Source of the DNA: Serpentinicella sp031432315
GTDB lineage: Bacteria > Bacillota > Clostridia > Peptostreptococcales > Natronincolaceae
Reading direction: 5' to 3'
NCBI RefSeq assembly: GCF_031432315.1
Contig: NZ_JAVKGO010000006.1
Location: 62,001 to 126,000 of the forward strand
Length of the DNA stretch: 64,000 nt
Part shown: positions 43,428 through 52,837 of the stretch, in pieces
How the letters are laid out: every line of letters begins with the position of its first letter
Position numbering within the stretch: the first letter of the stretch is position 1
Position numbers and translations under genes: made by a program
Notes under the pieces: generated by a model
Database searches by the model: none
What the model saw: the letters and a program-made list of their open reading frames with translations, nothing else
Told to the model about the DNA's origin: nothing

Positions 43428-44798
43428 TTATTTCCTCCCTTTGTTTTTTCGCTCAACCCAACCGTCTATGTTTTTTTGTTTGCCTCTTTCTATGCCTAAA
43501 CTTCCAGTCGTAACATCCTTTGTAATTGTTGATCCACTAGCTACGTACCCCGAAGCCTCCACCCTTACTGGTGCCACAAGATTTGAATTGCTTCCAATAA
43601 AGGCATTGTCCTCAACTATGGTTTTATATTTATTTTTGCCATCGTAGTTCACAAAAACAACGCCACATCCAATATTTACATTTTCCCCCACCTCTGCATC
43701 TCCTATATATGCTAGATGAGAAGCTTTAGAATTATTCCCTATTTTAGCGTTCTTCACTTCTACAAAGTCGCCTATCTTTACATTCTGTCCAATATGTGCT
43801 TTAGGACGCAGATACGCATAGGGTCCAATGGTTGTTCCAGACTCTACTCTACTATCAATTATTGTTGAATTTTGTACTTCTACATTATTATCTATTTCAG
43901 CATTTTCTATTCTGGAGTTATGCCCTATTATACAGGCTTTGCCTATAACTGTTTCCCCTTTAAGTATCACATTTGGATAGACAATCGTATCTGATCCAAT
44001 CTGTACTTGTTTTTCAATATATGTATTGCTTGGATCAATAATTGTAACCCCATTATTCATATGATACTCATTGATTCGTTTTCGCATTATTTTTTCTACT
44101 TCTGCTAACTGGATTCTTGAATTGACCGCCATAATATCTTCATAGTCATTTATTTTGTAAACGCCTACTTTTTTATTCTCATTTTTTAGAATGGTTAATG
44201 TATCTGTTAGATAATACTCTTTTTGTGCATTGTTGTTTTGTAGCAAAGGCAGTGTATGTTTTAACGCTTTTGCATCAAAACAGTAAATGCCAGAATTCAC
44301 TTCTTTTATTTCTTTTTGTTCATTAGTTGCATCTTTCTCTTCAACTATTCCTTCAAGTTCTTGATTGTTTGTTCTAACAATTCTTCCATATCCAAATGCA
44401 TTTTGTAACTCTGTAGAAAGAACAGTGGCTGCATTTTTTTGTTTTTTATGAAAGTCTATTATATTTTCTAAAGTGTTTGCAGTTACTAAAGGTCCATCCC
44501 CACACAACAGTAGCACGATACCCTCATCATTTATTTGATCAAAAGCCATCTGTACTGCATGGCCTGTTCCCAATTGTTCATGCTGCATCGCAATTTTTAC
44601 ATCTTCGTTTAGTGTTTGCTTCACTTTATCTGCCCCATGACCAATTATTGCTATGCACTCACTTACACCTGCATCTATCGCACTATTTATAACATGATCC
44701 AGCATTGTCTCACCACAAACTTTATGTAATACTTTAGGTATGTCTGATTTCATTCGTGTTCCAGCACCGGCAGCTAAAATAATCCCCTGAATTTTCAT
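43428..44798 (-). CDS. glmU: Bifunctional UDP-N-acetylglucosamine pyrophosphorylase / glucosamine-1-phosphate acetyltransferase
   Basis: A 456-residue enzyme with two domains. The N-terminal pyrophosphorylase has LAAGAGTRMKSDIPKVLH (residues 9-26), and the C-terminal left-handed beta-helix acetyltransferase (about 250-450) has hexapeptide repeats and YLRPKAHIGQNVKIGDFVE. It makes UDP-GlcNAc for peptidoglycan. It leads the glmU-prs-pth-mfd run, 170 bases after spoVG, which has its own terminator. Confidence 0.97.
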   Translation of the reverse strand: MKIQGIILAAGAGTRMKSDIPKVLHKVCGETMLDHVINSAIDAGVSECIAIIGHGADKVKQTLNEDVKIAMQHEQLGTGHAVQMAFDQINDEGIVLLLCGDGPLVTANTLENIIDFHKKQKNAATVLSTELQNAFGYGRIVRTNNQELEGIVEEKDATNEQKEIKEVNSGIYCFDAKALKHTLPLLQNNNAQKEYYLTDTLTILKNENKKVGVYKINDYEDIMAVNSRIQLAEVEKIMRKRINEYHMNNGVTIIDPSNTYIEKQVQIGSDTIVYPNVILKGETVIGKACIIGHNSRIENAEIDNNVEVQNSTIIDSRVESGTTIGPYAYLRPKAHIGQNVKIGDFVEVKNAKIGNNSKASHLAYIGDAEVGENVNIGCGVVFVNYDGKNKYKTIVEDNAFIGSNSNLVAPVRVEASGYVASGSTITKDVTTGSLGIERGKQKNIDGWVERKNKGRK

Positions 44799-44913
44799 TT
44801 ACTCACCGTCCTCAGATCTATTTTTACATTTTGTCCTTATTAGTTTATACTATTTTATAAAATTAATAAACCCTTTCACACTACATTTTGGCTATATGGC
44901 GTTTTGATTATCT

Positions 44914-44958
44914 GCAAAAAATAAAAGAAGCCTACTTATGTAAGGCCTCTTTTATTAA
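44914..44958 (-). terminator. Terminator of spoVG
   Basis: On the minus strand the stem AAAAGAGGCCTTAC / AGTAGGCTTCTTTT is followed by a T-rich tract, ten bases beyond the spoVG stop codon. Confidence 0.83.
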
Positions 44959-44967
44959 GTACTTATT

Positions 44968-45264
44968 TTATTCACTCACTGCTTCACTTAGTACTTGATC
45001 TTCTAATTGGTTATTCATTGCTTCATAGGCATTAAAAATTGCCTCTTGAATTTTGTTTCTTGTTTCAGATTTAATTGGATGAGCAATGTCTCTGAAGTCT
45101 CCTTCACCCATTTTTCTACTCGGCATTGCAATAAAGAGACCACTTTGTCCTTCAATGATTTTTATATCATGTACTACAAATTCATCATCTAAGGTTACAG
45201 ATACAATTGCCTTCATTTTTCCTTCAGTTGCTACTTTACGAACCCGTACATCTGTTACTTTCAT
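44968..45264 (-). CDS. spoVG: Septation/sporulation regulator SpoVG
   Basis: A 98-residue SpoVG-family protein: MKVTDVRVRKVATEGKMKAI, then VSVTLDDEFVVHDIKIIEG, and MPSRKMGEGDFRDIAHPI, the family core that binds nucleic acid. SpoVG affects asymmetric septation. The frame is open nine codons upstream, but the family start is the ATG at 45264, after GGTGGTG. A sigma-H-like promoter lies upstream, as in B. subtilis. Order purR-spoVG-glmU is conserved. Confidence 0.95.
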   Translation of the reverse strand: MKVTDVRVRKVATEGKMKAIVSVTLDDEFVVHDIKIIEGQSGLFIAMPSRKMGEGDFRDIAHPIKSETRNKIQEAIFNAYEAMNNQLEDQVLSEAVSE

Positions 45265-45346
45265 CTGTCTTTCACCACCTTCCAGCTGCAAGTCTTTATG
45301 TTTTTGGCTTGGGCAAAAAAATGAAAATTTTCCCTATTATTACTTT

Positions 45347-45371
45347 ATTCTTCATTTGTGTAAATTTTCCT
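45347..45371 (-). promoter_or_regulatory. Candidate sigma-H promoter of spoVG
   Basis: On the minus strand AGGAAAA (45371-45365) and GAAT (45350-45347) are separated by 14 bases, matching the sigma-H pattern AGGAWWW-N12-14-RGAAT, about 80 bases before the spoVG start. B. subtilis spoVG is a classic sigma-H gene. Confidence 0.55.
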
Positions 45372-45373
45372 TC

Positions 45374-46225
45374 TTATATTTTTAAGTTTTCAGAATTTTT
45401 TTCATTTTGTACAAGTTGGCTGTTGGGGTACAAATTTATTTTTCCATCACATTCATTTTCTTCATCGAAAATCAGCAGTGGTATATAATCATCTACCATC
45501 TTTTGTTCTGGTATTTTGGTAGCTACTAAAACACCTATACCTTCCACATCTGATTCAAACTCTTGCATCATATCGATCATTCCTTTAGCAGTACCTCCAC
45601 CTCTCATAAAGTCATCTATAATTACAACTTTTGAACCTGGTTTTATTGCCCTTCTTGCTAAAGATAATCTTCTTATCGTCCCAGTAGTAGCAGATGTGTA
45701 ACTTGTGCTTACTACAGAACCTTCTGTAACTTCACTATTGATTCTTAAAATAACTAGGGGTAAATTTAAGGCTTTAGCAGTCATAATGGCTAAGGGAATT
45801 CCTCTAGTTTCAACTGTAACAACATAGTCTAACTTTTTATCCGTAAACTGACTTGCAAATATTTCTCCGATTTTTTGTATAATTGCAGGGTAAAAAAGCA
45901 CGTCCATCATATACAGAAATCCACCTGGTAGAATTCTATTTTTTTCAATTAACTTTTCACATACTTCATCTAATACTTTCTTATTTTGGTACTGGCTTGT
46001 TTGTGGTACATACTTTACACCTCCAGTAGCCCCAGCTACGGTCTTTACCTGTCCAAGCCCTAATTTATTCATAGATTGTTTAACAACGACAATGTCTTCA
46101 CTAATTGTTGATTTAGCTGCATCAAATCTTTCTGTAAAGTAATTTAATGTGAATAATTTATTTGGATAGTCGGATAAAATTTTAACCATTGCTGCGATCC
46201 GTTCATTTCTTTTTAATTTATTCAT
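45374..46225 (-). CDS. purR: Purine operon repressor
   Basis: A 283-residue Bacillus-type PurR: a winged-helix DNA-binding domain (about 1-70, MNKLKRNERIAAMVKILSDY) and a phosphoribosyltransferase-like domain whose PRPP motif is VVIIDDFMRGGGTAKG (about 200-215). PRPP binding relieves repression of purine genes. The frame is open six codons upstream, but GGGAGG lies ten bases before the ATG at 46225. It is divergent from murC and precedes spoVG, as in B. subtilis. Confidence 0.95.
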   Translation of the reverse strand: MNKLKRNERIAAMVKILSDYPNKLFTLNYFTERFDAAKSTISEDIVVVKQSMNKLGLGQVKTVAGATGGVKYVPQTSQYQNKKVLDEVCEKLIEKNRILPGGFLYMMDVLFYPAIIQKIGEIFASQFTDKKLDYVVTVETRGIPLAIMTAKALNLPLVILRINSEVTEGSVVSTSYTSATTGTIRRLSLARRAIKPGSKVVIIDDFMRGGGTAKGMIDMMQEFESDVEGIGVLVATKIPEQKMVDDYIPLLIFDEENECDGKINLYPNSQLVQNEKNSENLKI

Positions 46226-46391
46226 TCTTTCTAATCCTCCCATCTTATTTGTTCCTTTAAAATATTTACCTATATTATAGCTTATTTAACATAAATAAAA
46301 AATAAAAACAATTTTGGTCCTATTTACAATTTATATCCCAGGCTATTTACCTTTATATCTTTAAAATTTACAGACTATTTTATATCTTGTA

Positions 46392-46400
46392 TGCTATAAT
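46392..46400 (+). promoter_or_regulatory. Extended -10 promoter of murC
   Basis: TGCTATAAT is a full extended -10 element about 80 bases before the murC start; no good -35 element is seen at 17 bases. Confidence 0.5.
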
Positions 46401-46479
46401 ATTACTTGTTTGTTCATATAATTGTATAACTTGGAAACAATAGTAGCAAATGCTCAATGAAATTAAAGGAGTGACGCAA

Positions 46480-47868
46480 TTGTCTAATTTCGATATTTCG
46501 GAACATAAAATTAAGCATATACATCTCATTGGCATTGGTGGTATAAGCATGAGTGCCATTGCTGAAATACTTCTCCATCACGGTTATCAAGTTTCTGGAT
46601 CAGATTTAACGGACTCTAAAACTACAGTAAGATTAAGAGATAAAGGGGCACAAATTTTTATAGGTCATGAAAAATCCCACGTTCACAGTCCGGATCTTAT
46701 TGTCTATAACGCAGCTATTAAAGAACATAACCCAGAAAGAGTAGCCGGTATGGAAAAGGGGATTCCTCAAACTACCCGTGCGCAAATGCTTGGTCAGTTA
46801 ATGAAAAAGTATAATAAATCTATTGCTGTTTCAGGGAGTCATGGTAAAACCACTACTACTTCATTTATTTCTCTTTTAATGGCATATGCAAAGCTTGATC
46901 CTACTATTTTAGTGGGCGGTGACTTAAAAGAAATTGGTGGAAACGTAAAAATAGGTAATACAGAACATTTTATTACGGAGGCTTGCGAGTATGTCGAGAG
47001 CTTTTTGCAGTTCTTTCCGTTTATCGGTATTATTTTAAATATTGATGTGGACCATTTAGATTATTTTAAAGACTTAGATCATATTAAATCTGCTTTTAAT
47101 AAATTTGCTCATCAAATTCCAGCAGAAGGCTTCCTAGTCGCAAACTGGGACGACACCAACGTTAAGGACGTAACCGTAGACTTAAACTGTAATTTAATCA
47201 CTTATAGTATTCACAGCAACTCGGATTTTCAAGCAAGAGATATTGTATTTAATGAAGATGGCCACCCTAGTTTTTATGTTGTCCATTCAAATAAGCAATA
47301 CGGACCTTTTCAGTTAAGCGTACCGGGTATGCATAATGTTTATAATGCACTAGCAGCAATTACCACTTTATTTACCCTTGGAATTGAGCCTAATGCTTTA
47401 GTTGAACCAATTCAAAAGTTTAACGGGATCCAACGTCGTTTTGACTTTATTGGCGAGGTTAATAATATCAAAATTGTTGATGACTATGCCCATCATCCTG
47501 TTGAAATAAAAGCAACATTAGAGGCAGCGAAAAACTATTCCCACAATAAATTGTGGTGTGTTTTTCAGCCCCATACCTACAGTAGAACAAAGGCTTTGTT
47601 AAATGACTTTTCAACATCTTTCTCTTTAGCTGACCATGTAATTATTACGGATATTTATGCTGCAAGGGAACCGGATACAGGAGAAGTTAGCAGTAAAGAC
47701 CTTGCTGACCGCATTGTTCCAAATGAAAATGTAGTCTACATTCCTGAATTTGAAACTATCTCAACCTATTTAAGTAAAAATGTACAGCCAGGAGACATGG
47801 TTATAACAATGGGTGCTGGCAATGTTTTTGAAATAGGTGAAATGCTTAAATCAAAATTGAATGCTTAA
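46480..47868 (+). CDS. murC: UDP-N-acetylmuramate--L-alanine ligase
   Basis: A 462-residue ligase adding L-alanine to UDP-MurNAc, the first peptide step of peptidoglycan synthesis. The N-terminal HLIGIGGISMSAIAEILL binds UDP, VSGSHGKTTTTSFI (about 114-127) is the ATP P-loop, and VDDYAHHPVEIKATL lies in the C-terminal domain. The frame opens at an ATG ten codons upstream, but AAAGGAG is placed for the TTG at 46480, giving MSNFDISEHKIKHIH. It is divergent from purR and alone. Confidence 0.92.
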   Translation: MSNFDISEHKIKHIHLIGIGGISMSAIAEILLHHGYQVSGSDLTDSKTTVRLRDKGAQIFIGHEKSHVHSPDLIVYNAAIKEHNPERVAGMEKGIPQTTRAQMLGQLMKKYNKSIAVSGSHGKTTTTSFISLLMAYAKLDPTILVGGDLKEIGGNVKIGNTEHFITEACEYVESFLQFFPFIGIILNIDVDHLDYFKDLDHIKSAFNKFAHQIPAEGFLVANWDDTNVKDVTVDLNCNLITYSIHSNSDFQARDIVFNEDGHPSFYVVHSNKQYGPFQLSVPGMHNVYNALAAITTLFTLGIEPNALVEPIQKFNGIQRRFDFIGEVNNIKIVDDYAHHPVEIKATLEAAKNYSHNKLWCVFQPHTYSRTKALLNDFSTSFSLADHVIITDIYAAREPDTGEVSSKDLADRIVPNENVVYIPEFETISTYLSKNVQPGDMVITMGAGNVFEIGEMLKSKLNA

Positions 47869-47881
47869 TTTATCTTTTAAC

Positions 47882-47922
47882 ATAAAAGCACCAGCATTAA
47901 AAATAATACTGGTGCTTTTATT
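47882..47922. terminator. Bidirectional terminator between murC and the decarboxylase gene
   Basis: The stem AAAAGCACCAG.ATTA / TAAT.CTGGTGCTTTT has T residues on both strands and serves both converging genes. Confidence 0.87.
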
Positions 47923-47924
47923 CG

Positions 47925-49394
47925 TTAAAATTTAGCACTAAACCCTAAAACTCTAACATAATCTATAAATGGATCTTCTGTTCCTTGTAACAAACTTTCC
48001 TCTTCTTTTAGCAGGGCTATATACTCCACTATTTCTTTAGTAATACGCTCACCTGGAGCCACAACTGGTATGCCCGGTGGATATGCCATAATTGATTCCC
48101 CACTTACTTCTCCGGCTGCATCTTCTAATCGTACTTTCTTCTTACTACTGTAATAAGCATCTCTAGGAGAAACAATTACCTCGGGATTTTTTAACACACT
48201 ACTTTTAAACTGGATTCTCTGCTCTTTTTTATGTTTTAATGCAATGTCTTTTAAGGCATCCACAAGCACTTCAATAGATTGTTCATTATCCCCTACGCTA
48301 ATAATTGCCATAATATTATAATAATCTGCAATCTCTACCTGGATATTGTACTCATCTATTAAAAGGTCGTATACTTGAAAACCTGTTAACCCTATTTTAG
48401 CTACATGCACACTTAGTTTTGTTTCATCAAAAGCATGTACACCAGGCATTCCTACAATTTCTTGACCAAAGGCATATAGCCCTTCTATTTCATTTATTTT
48501 TTTTCTTGCTTCTCTTACTAAGTGAAGTGCCTTTGTAAATATTCGCTCACCTTCTGTTGCCAACTGTTTCCTAGCAACATCTATACTTGACATTAACAAG
48601 TAGGAGGCACTTGTGGTCTGGGTTAAGTTTAAAGACTTTTTAACAGTAAAAGGATCTATAATTCCCTGTCGTAATAAAAGCAAAGAACTTTGTGTCAACG
48701 ATCCGCCGGTTTTATGGGTACTAACTGCGCTCATGTCGGCACCAGCTTCCATTGCACTTATAGGAAAATCCTCATGAAATGCCATATGTGCACCATGGGC
48801 TTCGTCTACTAAAACTGCCATGCCACTTCTATGCGCGATTTTTACAATCTCTTTCAAGTCTGATGTAGCTCCATAATAGGTTGGATTAATAATAAAAACA
48901 GCTTTTGCATCAGGATGCCTTCCAATGGTTTTTTCTAAGCTTTCAATAGTTATCCCCATTGCAATTCCTAATTTTTCATCTATTTCTGGCTGAATATAAA
49001 TAGGTATTGCACCACTTAGTATAATCCCTGCCACAGCGGATTTATGTGCATTTCTAGGAAGAATAATTTTATCTCCAGGTTGACAAGCACTCATAATCAT
49101 GGTTTGTACGCCTGATGTTGTACCATTTACTAGTAAATAAGCATTATCAGCGCCAAAGGCGTCTGCTGCCAGTGCCTCAGCCTCTTGAATAACACTAATC
49201 GGATTGCATATGTTATCTAAACACTTCATTGCGTTTACATCGATCTCCATTACTTCTTTCCCTACAAATTCAACAAATTCAGGAAGACCTAATCCGTGTT
49301 TATGTCCAGGGACATCAAAGGGAACTACATTTCGTTTTCGGTACGCTTTTAAAGCTGTAAAAATTGGTGTTTGGTCATGATTCATAATCGCCAT
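47925..49394 (-). CDS. Orn/Lys/Arg decarboxylase family protein
   Basis: A 489-residue fold-type I PLP enzyme of the short Bacillus SpeA/YaaO type. VPFDVPGHKHGLGLPEF is at about residues 20-36, the aspartate in VLVDEAHGAHMAFHED binds the PLP ring nitrogen, and the PLP lysine lies in STHKTGGSLTQSS (about 227-239). The C-terminal domain ends with MAYPPGIPVVAPGERIT. Such enzymes decarboxylate arginine, lysine or ornithine to polyamines; the substrate cannot be told. In Bacillus, a related gene (yaaO) also lies in the origin region. Confidence 0.92.
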   Translation of the reverse strand: MAIMNHDQTPIFTALKAYRKRNVVPFDVPGHKHGLGLPEFVEFVGKEVMEIDVNAMKCLDNICNPISVIQEAEALAADAFGADNAYLLVNGTTSGVQTMIMSACQPGDKIILPRNAHKSAVAGIILSGAIPIYIQPEIDEKLGIAMGITIESLEKTIGRHPDAKAVFIINPTYYGATSDLKEIVKIAHRSGMAVLVDEAHGAHMAFHEDFPISAMEAGADMSAVSTHKTGGSLTQSSLLLLRQGIIDPFTVKKSLNLTQTTSASYLLMSSIDVARKQLATEGERIFTKALHLVREARKKINEIEGLYAFGQEIVGMPGVHAFDETKLSVHVAKIGLTGFQVYDLLIDEYNIQVEIADYYNIMAIISVGDNEQSIEVLVDALKDIALKHKKEQRIQFKSSVLKNPEVIVSPRDAYYSSKKKVRLEDAAGEVSGESIMAYPPGIPVVAPGERITKEIVEYIALLKEEESLLQGTEDPFIDYVRVLGFSAKF

Positions 49395-49547
49395 TGCTAC
49401 TCACCGCCATCTCATCTAAATATATGTTGTTTTGTTATGTGCTGTTATTAATTATTTTATACAGTAGATTAATTAAAAACTATTTTCCTATAAAAATCAA
49501 TATTTTTATATAATCTTGTCTATAAAAGGGCTTGTAGAAGATTATAA

Positions 49548-49584
49548 AACAATAATCTTGTCAAAATAGACAAGATTATTGTTT
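49548..49584 (-). terminator. Terminator of the PepT-like peptidase gene
   Basis: The stem AAACAATAATCTTGTC / GACAAGATTATTGTTT is perfect over 16 bp, followed by a T-rich tract. Confidence 0.85.
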
Positions 49585-49603
49585 GGAATTTTTTTTATTA
49601 AAC

Positions 49604-50722
49604 TTATGCTTCAGTAAATATTTTAATAATTTCTACAATCATCTGTGCATTATCCCGTAGATCCTTTATCTTAATATGCTCTCCTAGTGTATGTGGTTTT
49701 TGGGCACCCATTCCTAAATTAACAGATTTTATACCATGACTGTTTAGGATATTGGTATCACTTCCACCACCGGTAGCCTTTGTATAAGCTTCAATATTCA
49801 TATTTTTAAAAGCTTCTTTCACTTTTGTTACGATCTCTTCATCTTCTTCTATATTAAAAGATGGATATTCTCTACCTACATCTAACTCTACTTCTCCACC
49901 TAAGTCTTTAGCTGCCTCGATAAAGGCATCTACCATATGCTTCGTTTGAGTATCTAATTTATCTTCATTTAAACTCCTTGCCTCTGCATTCACTATTACT
50001 TCTGGAGTAACAACATTTGTTGCTTCTCCTCCTTTAATTACGCCTACATTAGCAGTTGTTTCTTCATCTATTCTTAAAAGATTCATATTTTCAATGGCTT
50101 TTGCTGCAATCATAATTGCACTGACTCCCTTTTCAGGATTTAATCCCGCATGAGCTGGTTCCCCTTTAATTTTTACATTGATTTTGTCTTGTGCTGGTCC
50201 CGTAGTTATAATTTCCCCGGGAGAACCAGTGCTGTCAATTACAAATCCATATTTAGCTTCAATTTTGTCTATATCTAAGTTCTTTGCGCCAAATAAGCCG
50301 CCTTCTTCCCAAATACTAAATATAACTTCAATATCTGTATGATCTATTTTATTTTCCTTTAGTAACCTTATGGCCTCAAGTACCGATGCAATACCAGCCC
50401 TATTGTCTGCTCCTAATACTGTAGTACCATCGCTATAAATCGTATCTTCTTTTATAACTGGTTTTATTCCCTCTCCAGGCTTAACGGTATCCATATGACA
50501 ACTAAAAAGAATTTTCTCTCCTGACTTATTCCCCTTTAGTCTAGCAATTATATTACCTGTCTCACCACCTACCTTTTCTCCTGCATCATCTATGGTAACT
50601 TCTAATCCCAAATCCTTTAATTTTTCCTGTAAAACTTTCGATATTTTCCCTTCTTTGCCTGATAAACCATCAATCTGAACGAGTTCCACAAATTCTTTTA
50701 CAATTCTCTCTTGATTAACCAT
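49604..50722 (-). CDS. M20 family metallopeptidase, PepT-like
   Basis: A 372-residue M20 enzyme (PepT2/YqjE-like). The metal ligands show in LFSCHMDTVKPGEGI (His, Asp), VLGADNRAGIASVLEA (Asp), SIWEEGGLFGAKNL (Glu), FVIDSTGSPG (Asp) and PHTLGEHIKI (His). A dimerisation domain lies at about 175-290. It cleaves short peptides in the cytoplasm. It lies 110 bases after the AbgT gene, which has its own terminator; uptake and hydrolysis of aminoacyl compounds such as p-aminobenzoyl-glutamate could link the two, but that is only inferred. Confidence 0.9.
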   Translation of the reverse strand: MVNQERIVKEFVELVQIDGLSGKEGKISKVLQEKLKDLGLEVTIDDAGEKVGGETGNIIARLKGNKSGEKILFSCHMDTVKPGEGIKPVIKEDTIYSDGTTVLGADNRAGIASVLEAIRLLKENKIDHTDIEVIFSIWEEGGLFGAKNLDIDKIEAKYGFVIDSTGSPGEIITTGPAQDKINVKIKGEPAHAGLNPEKGVSAIMIAAKAIENMNLLRIDEETTANVGVIKGGEATNVVTPEVIVNAEARSLNEDKLDTQTKHMVDAFIEAAKDLGGEVELDVGREYPSFNIEEDEEIVTKVKEAFKNMNIEAYTKATGGGSDTNILNSHGIKSVNLGMGAQKPHTLGEHIKIKDLRDNAQMIVEIIKIFTEA

Positions 50723-50784
50723 TCTTTAACCTCCAAAATATATGTACTTTATCTTTATTTTATATTATGCCCTATTTAATATTA

Positions 50785-50821
50785 AAAAAACAGGTGCCAA
50801 TAAAAAGGCACCTGTTTTCAT
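50785..50821 (-). terminator. Terminator of the abgT-like gene
   Basis: The stem AAAACAGGTGCC / GGCACCTGTTTT has a T tract on the minus strand. Confidence 0.88.
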
Positions 50822-50832
50822 TTTATTGGATC

Positions 50833-52380
50833 TTATAATGTTACATAAACTCCTGGTCCAATTGGTAACCCAATTATGAACCACACAATAAATAGTAATG
50901 CCCATGCAACTAAGAAGAATATTGAGTAAGGAAGCATTGTTGATATAAGTGTTCCGATACCAGTCTTCTTATCATATTTTTGAGCAAATGCAACAATAAC
51001 TGCAAAGTATGACATTAGTGGTGTAATAATGTTTGTTGTTGAATCACCAATTCTGTATGCTAATTGTGTAAACTCTGGTGAATAACCTAATCTCATTAGC
51101 ATTGGTACAAAGATCGGTGCCATGATAGCCCATTTTGCAGAAGCACTACCGATAAATAAGTTAATGAATCCGGATACAATGATGAATCCAATTAACATCG
51201 GTAATCCTACTAAACCTGTTGCCTCTAAGAAATCTGCACCTTGAACCGCTAATATTGTACCTAAATTCGTCCAGTTAAAGTACTCAACGAATTGTGCCAT
51301 AACAAAGGCTAGTGCTAAATATCCACCCATAGAAGCCATTGCTTTACCCATAAATCCTGCAACGTCTTTATCATTTTTTACTGTTTTTGCTGCAATACCA
51401 TAGGCAATACCTGGGATTAAGAATCCTAATGCAATAATTGGTACTAGACCACCCATAAATGGTGTAGATCCAAGAATTTCACCTGCATCATTTCTTAAGA
51501 TACCGTTTTGTGGCACAACTAGTGCTAAAATAACTGCTGTAAATCCTAATAATGCAATTAATGCCCATACTAATCCTTTTGATTCTTCTTTTGTAATTTG
51601 ATCTATATTTACTTCTGCATCGCCTTTAAATTCACCTAGACGAGGCTCAACAATTTTTTCTGTAACGAATGTTCCTACAGCCATGATAACAAAGGTTGAA
51701 ACAATCATAAAGTACCAGTTTGCAGTTGGATCAACGATGTATCCTGGTGTATACATTTGTGCTGCAGATTGACTGATTCCACCTAGTAACGGATCTAATG
51801 TACCTATAGCTAAGTTGGCACTGAAACCACCAGACACCCCAGCGAATGCTGCTGCAAGTCCTGCAAGAGGATGTCTTCCAAAACTTAAGAAAATTAATGC
51901 CCCAAGTGGTACAAGTACAACGTATCCTGCATCAGATGCAACGTTTGACATGATACCTGCGAAAATAACAACTAATGTAATTAATCTAGCTGGTGTTACA
52001 AGAACAAGTTTTCTTAAAGCTGCTTGAATTAATCCTGTACCTTCAGCAACCCCAACCCCTAGCATAGCAACTAATACAGTTCCTAGAGGAGGGAACCCTG
52101 TAAAGTTACCTACCGCTTCTGAGAAAATTCTTCTAATACCATCTTTAGTTAATAAACTCACTGCCTCTACAGTTTCTGCTTGCAATTCTCCACTAACAAG
52201 TCTTTCAAATTCCACTACCACGCCAGCTCTTGCTGCAATATCAGAAATAATAATAACGATTAAACTTAAAAGAACAAACAGTGTTACTGGATGTGGTAAT
52301 TTGTTTCCGACGAATTCTATAACGTCAAGAAACTTACTAAATAAGCCACGTTTCTTTTGACTTTCTACTTTAGTACTCAT
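50833..52380 (-). CDS. AbgT-family transporter
   Basis: A 515-residue membrane protein of the AbgT family, with about 11 helices and two re-entrant hairpins. The start LFSKFLDVIEFVGNKLPHPV and the motifs NVASDAGYVVLVPLGA and GDSTTNIITPLMSYF are diagnostic. Known members import p-aminobenzoyl-glutamate or export sulfonamides. The ATG has AGGGGGAG upstream. It is behind a strong sigma-A promoter and has its own terminator, upstream of a PepT-like peptidase gene. Confidence 0.92.
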   Translation of the reverse strand: MSTKVESQKKRGLFSKFLDVIEFVGNKLPHPVTLFVLLSLIVIIISDIAARAGVVVEFERLVSGELQAETVEAVSLLTKDGIRRIFSEAVGNFTGFPPLGTVLVAMLGVGVAEGTGLIQAALRKLVLVTPARLITLVVIFAGIMSNVASDAGYVVLVPLGALIFLSFGRHPLAGLAAAFAGVSGGFSANLAIGTLDPLLGGISQSAAQMYTPGYIVDPTANWYFMIVSTFVIMAVGTFVTEKIVEPRLGEFKGDAEVNIDQITKEESKGLVWALIALLGFTAVILALVVPQNGILRNDAGEILGSTPFMGGLVPIIALGFLIPGIAYGIAAKTVKNDKDVAGFMGKAMASMGGYLALAFVMAQFVEYFNWTNLGTILAVQGADFLEATGLVGLPMLIGFIIVSGFINLFIGSASAKWAIMAPIFVPMLMRLGYSPEFTQLAYRIGDSTTNIITPLMSYFAVIVAFAQKYDKKTGIGTLISTMLPYSIFFLVAWALLFIVWFIIGLPIGPGVYVTL

Positions 52381-52436
52381 TTTTCTCCCCCTAACTTTTA
52401 TTTAAAATTATACATTGTCCATGTGCTGTAGAATTA

Positions 52437-52465
52437 AGTATATACTGCTTGACTAGACTTGTCAA
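52437..52465 (-). promoter_or_regulatory. Sigma-A promoter of the abgT-like gene
   Basis: On the minus strand TTGACA (52465-52460), a 17-base spacer and TATACT (52442-52437) place the transcription start about 50 bases before the ATG. A palindrome TTTAGAATT...AATTCTAAA at 52489-52514 lies just upstream and could be an activator site. Confidence 0.75.
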
Positions 52466-52514
52466 ATGATTTTAATAAATAGAAAAAATTTAGAATTTAT
52501 TAAATAATTCTAAA

Positions 52515-52785
52515 TTTTATTAATTATGTATAACTTGAATGCTTCAATGCCTTATAATTTCAATACTACTCGGTCTTTTAAATTTTTAGTGATTACTGTG
52601 TAATTTCTATTCATTTCTAAATACTTCAAATAATTGGTATATATTTTTTTCTATCTTTACTTATATTTTTTTGTTCACACTAGAGACACACTTCCACAAC
52701 ATATGTTTTATAAATATATATTACTACTTTTTTGTTTTTATTACACCTTTATTCTTATACATAATTAAGGCCTTTTCTTTTTCTA
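52515..52785. other. AT-rich intergenic sequence upstream of the abgT-like promoter
   Basis: The 457-base gap 52381-52837 holds the abgT promoter at one end and a terminator at the other. In between I see no open frame, repeat or structured RNA. Confidence 0.5.
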
Positions 52786-52830
52786 AAGAAAAGAAGCTGA
52801 GCCATAAACTTTAACCCAGCTTCTTTTAAT
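52786..52830 (-). terminator. Terminator of the Tyr/Arg-rich protein gene
   Basis: On the minus strand AAAGAAGCTG..., a loop of about 15 bases, and CAGCTTCTTTTCTTT form a stem with a T-rich tail. Confidence 0.75.
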
Positions 52831-52837
52831 CTTTTCC

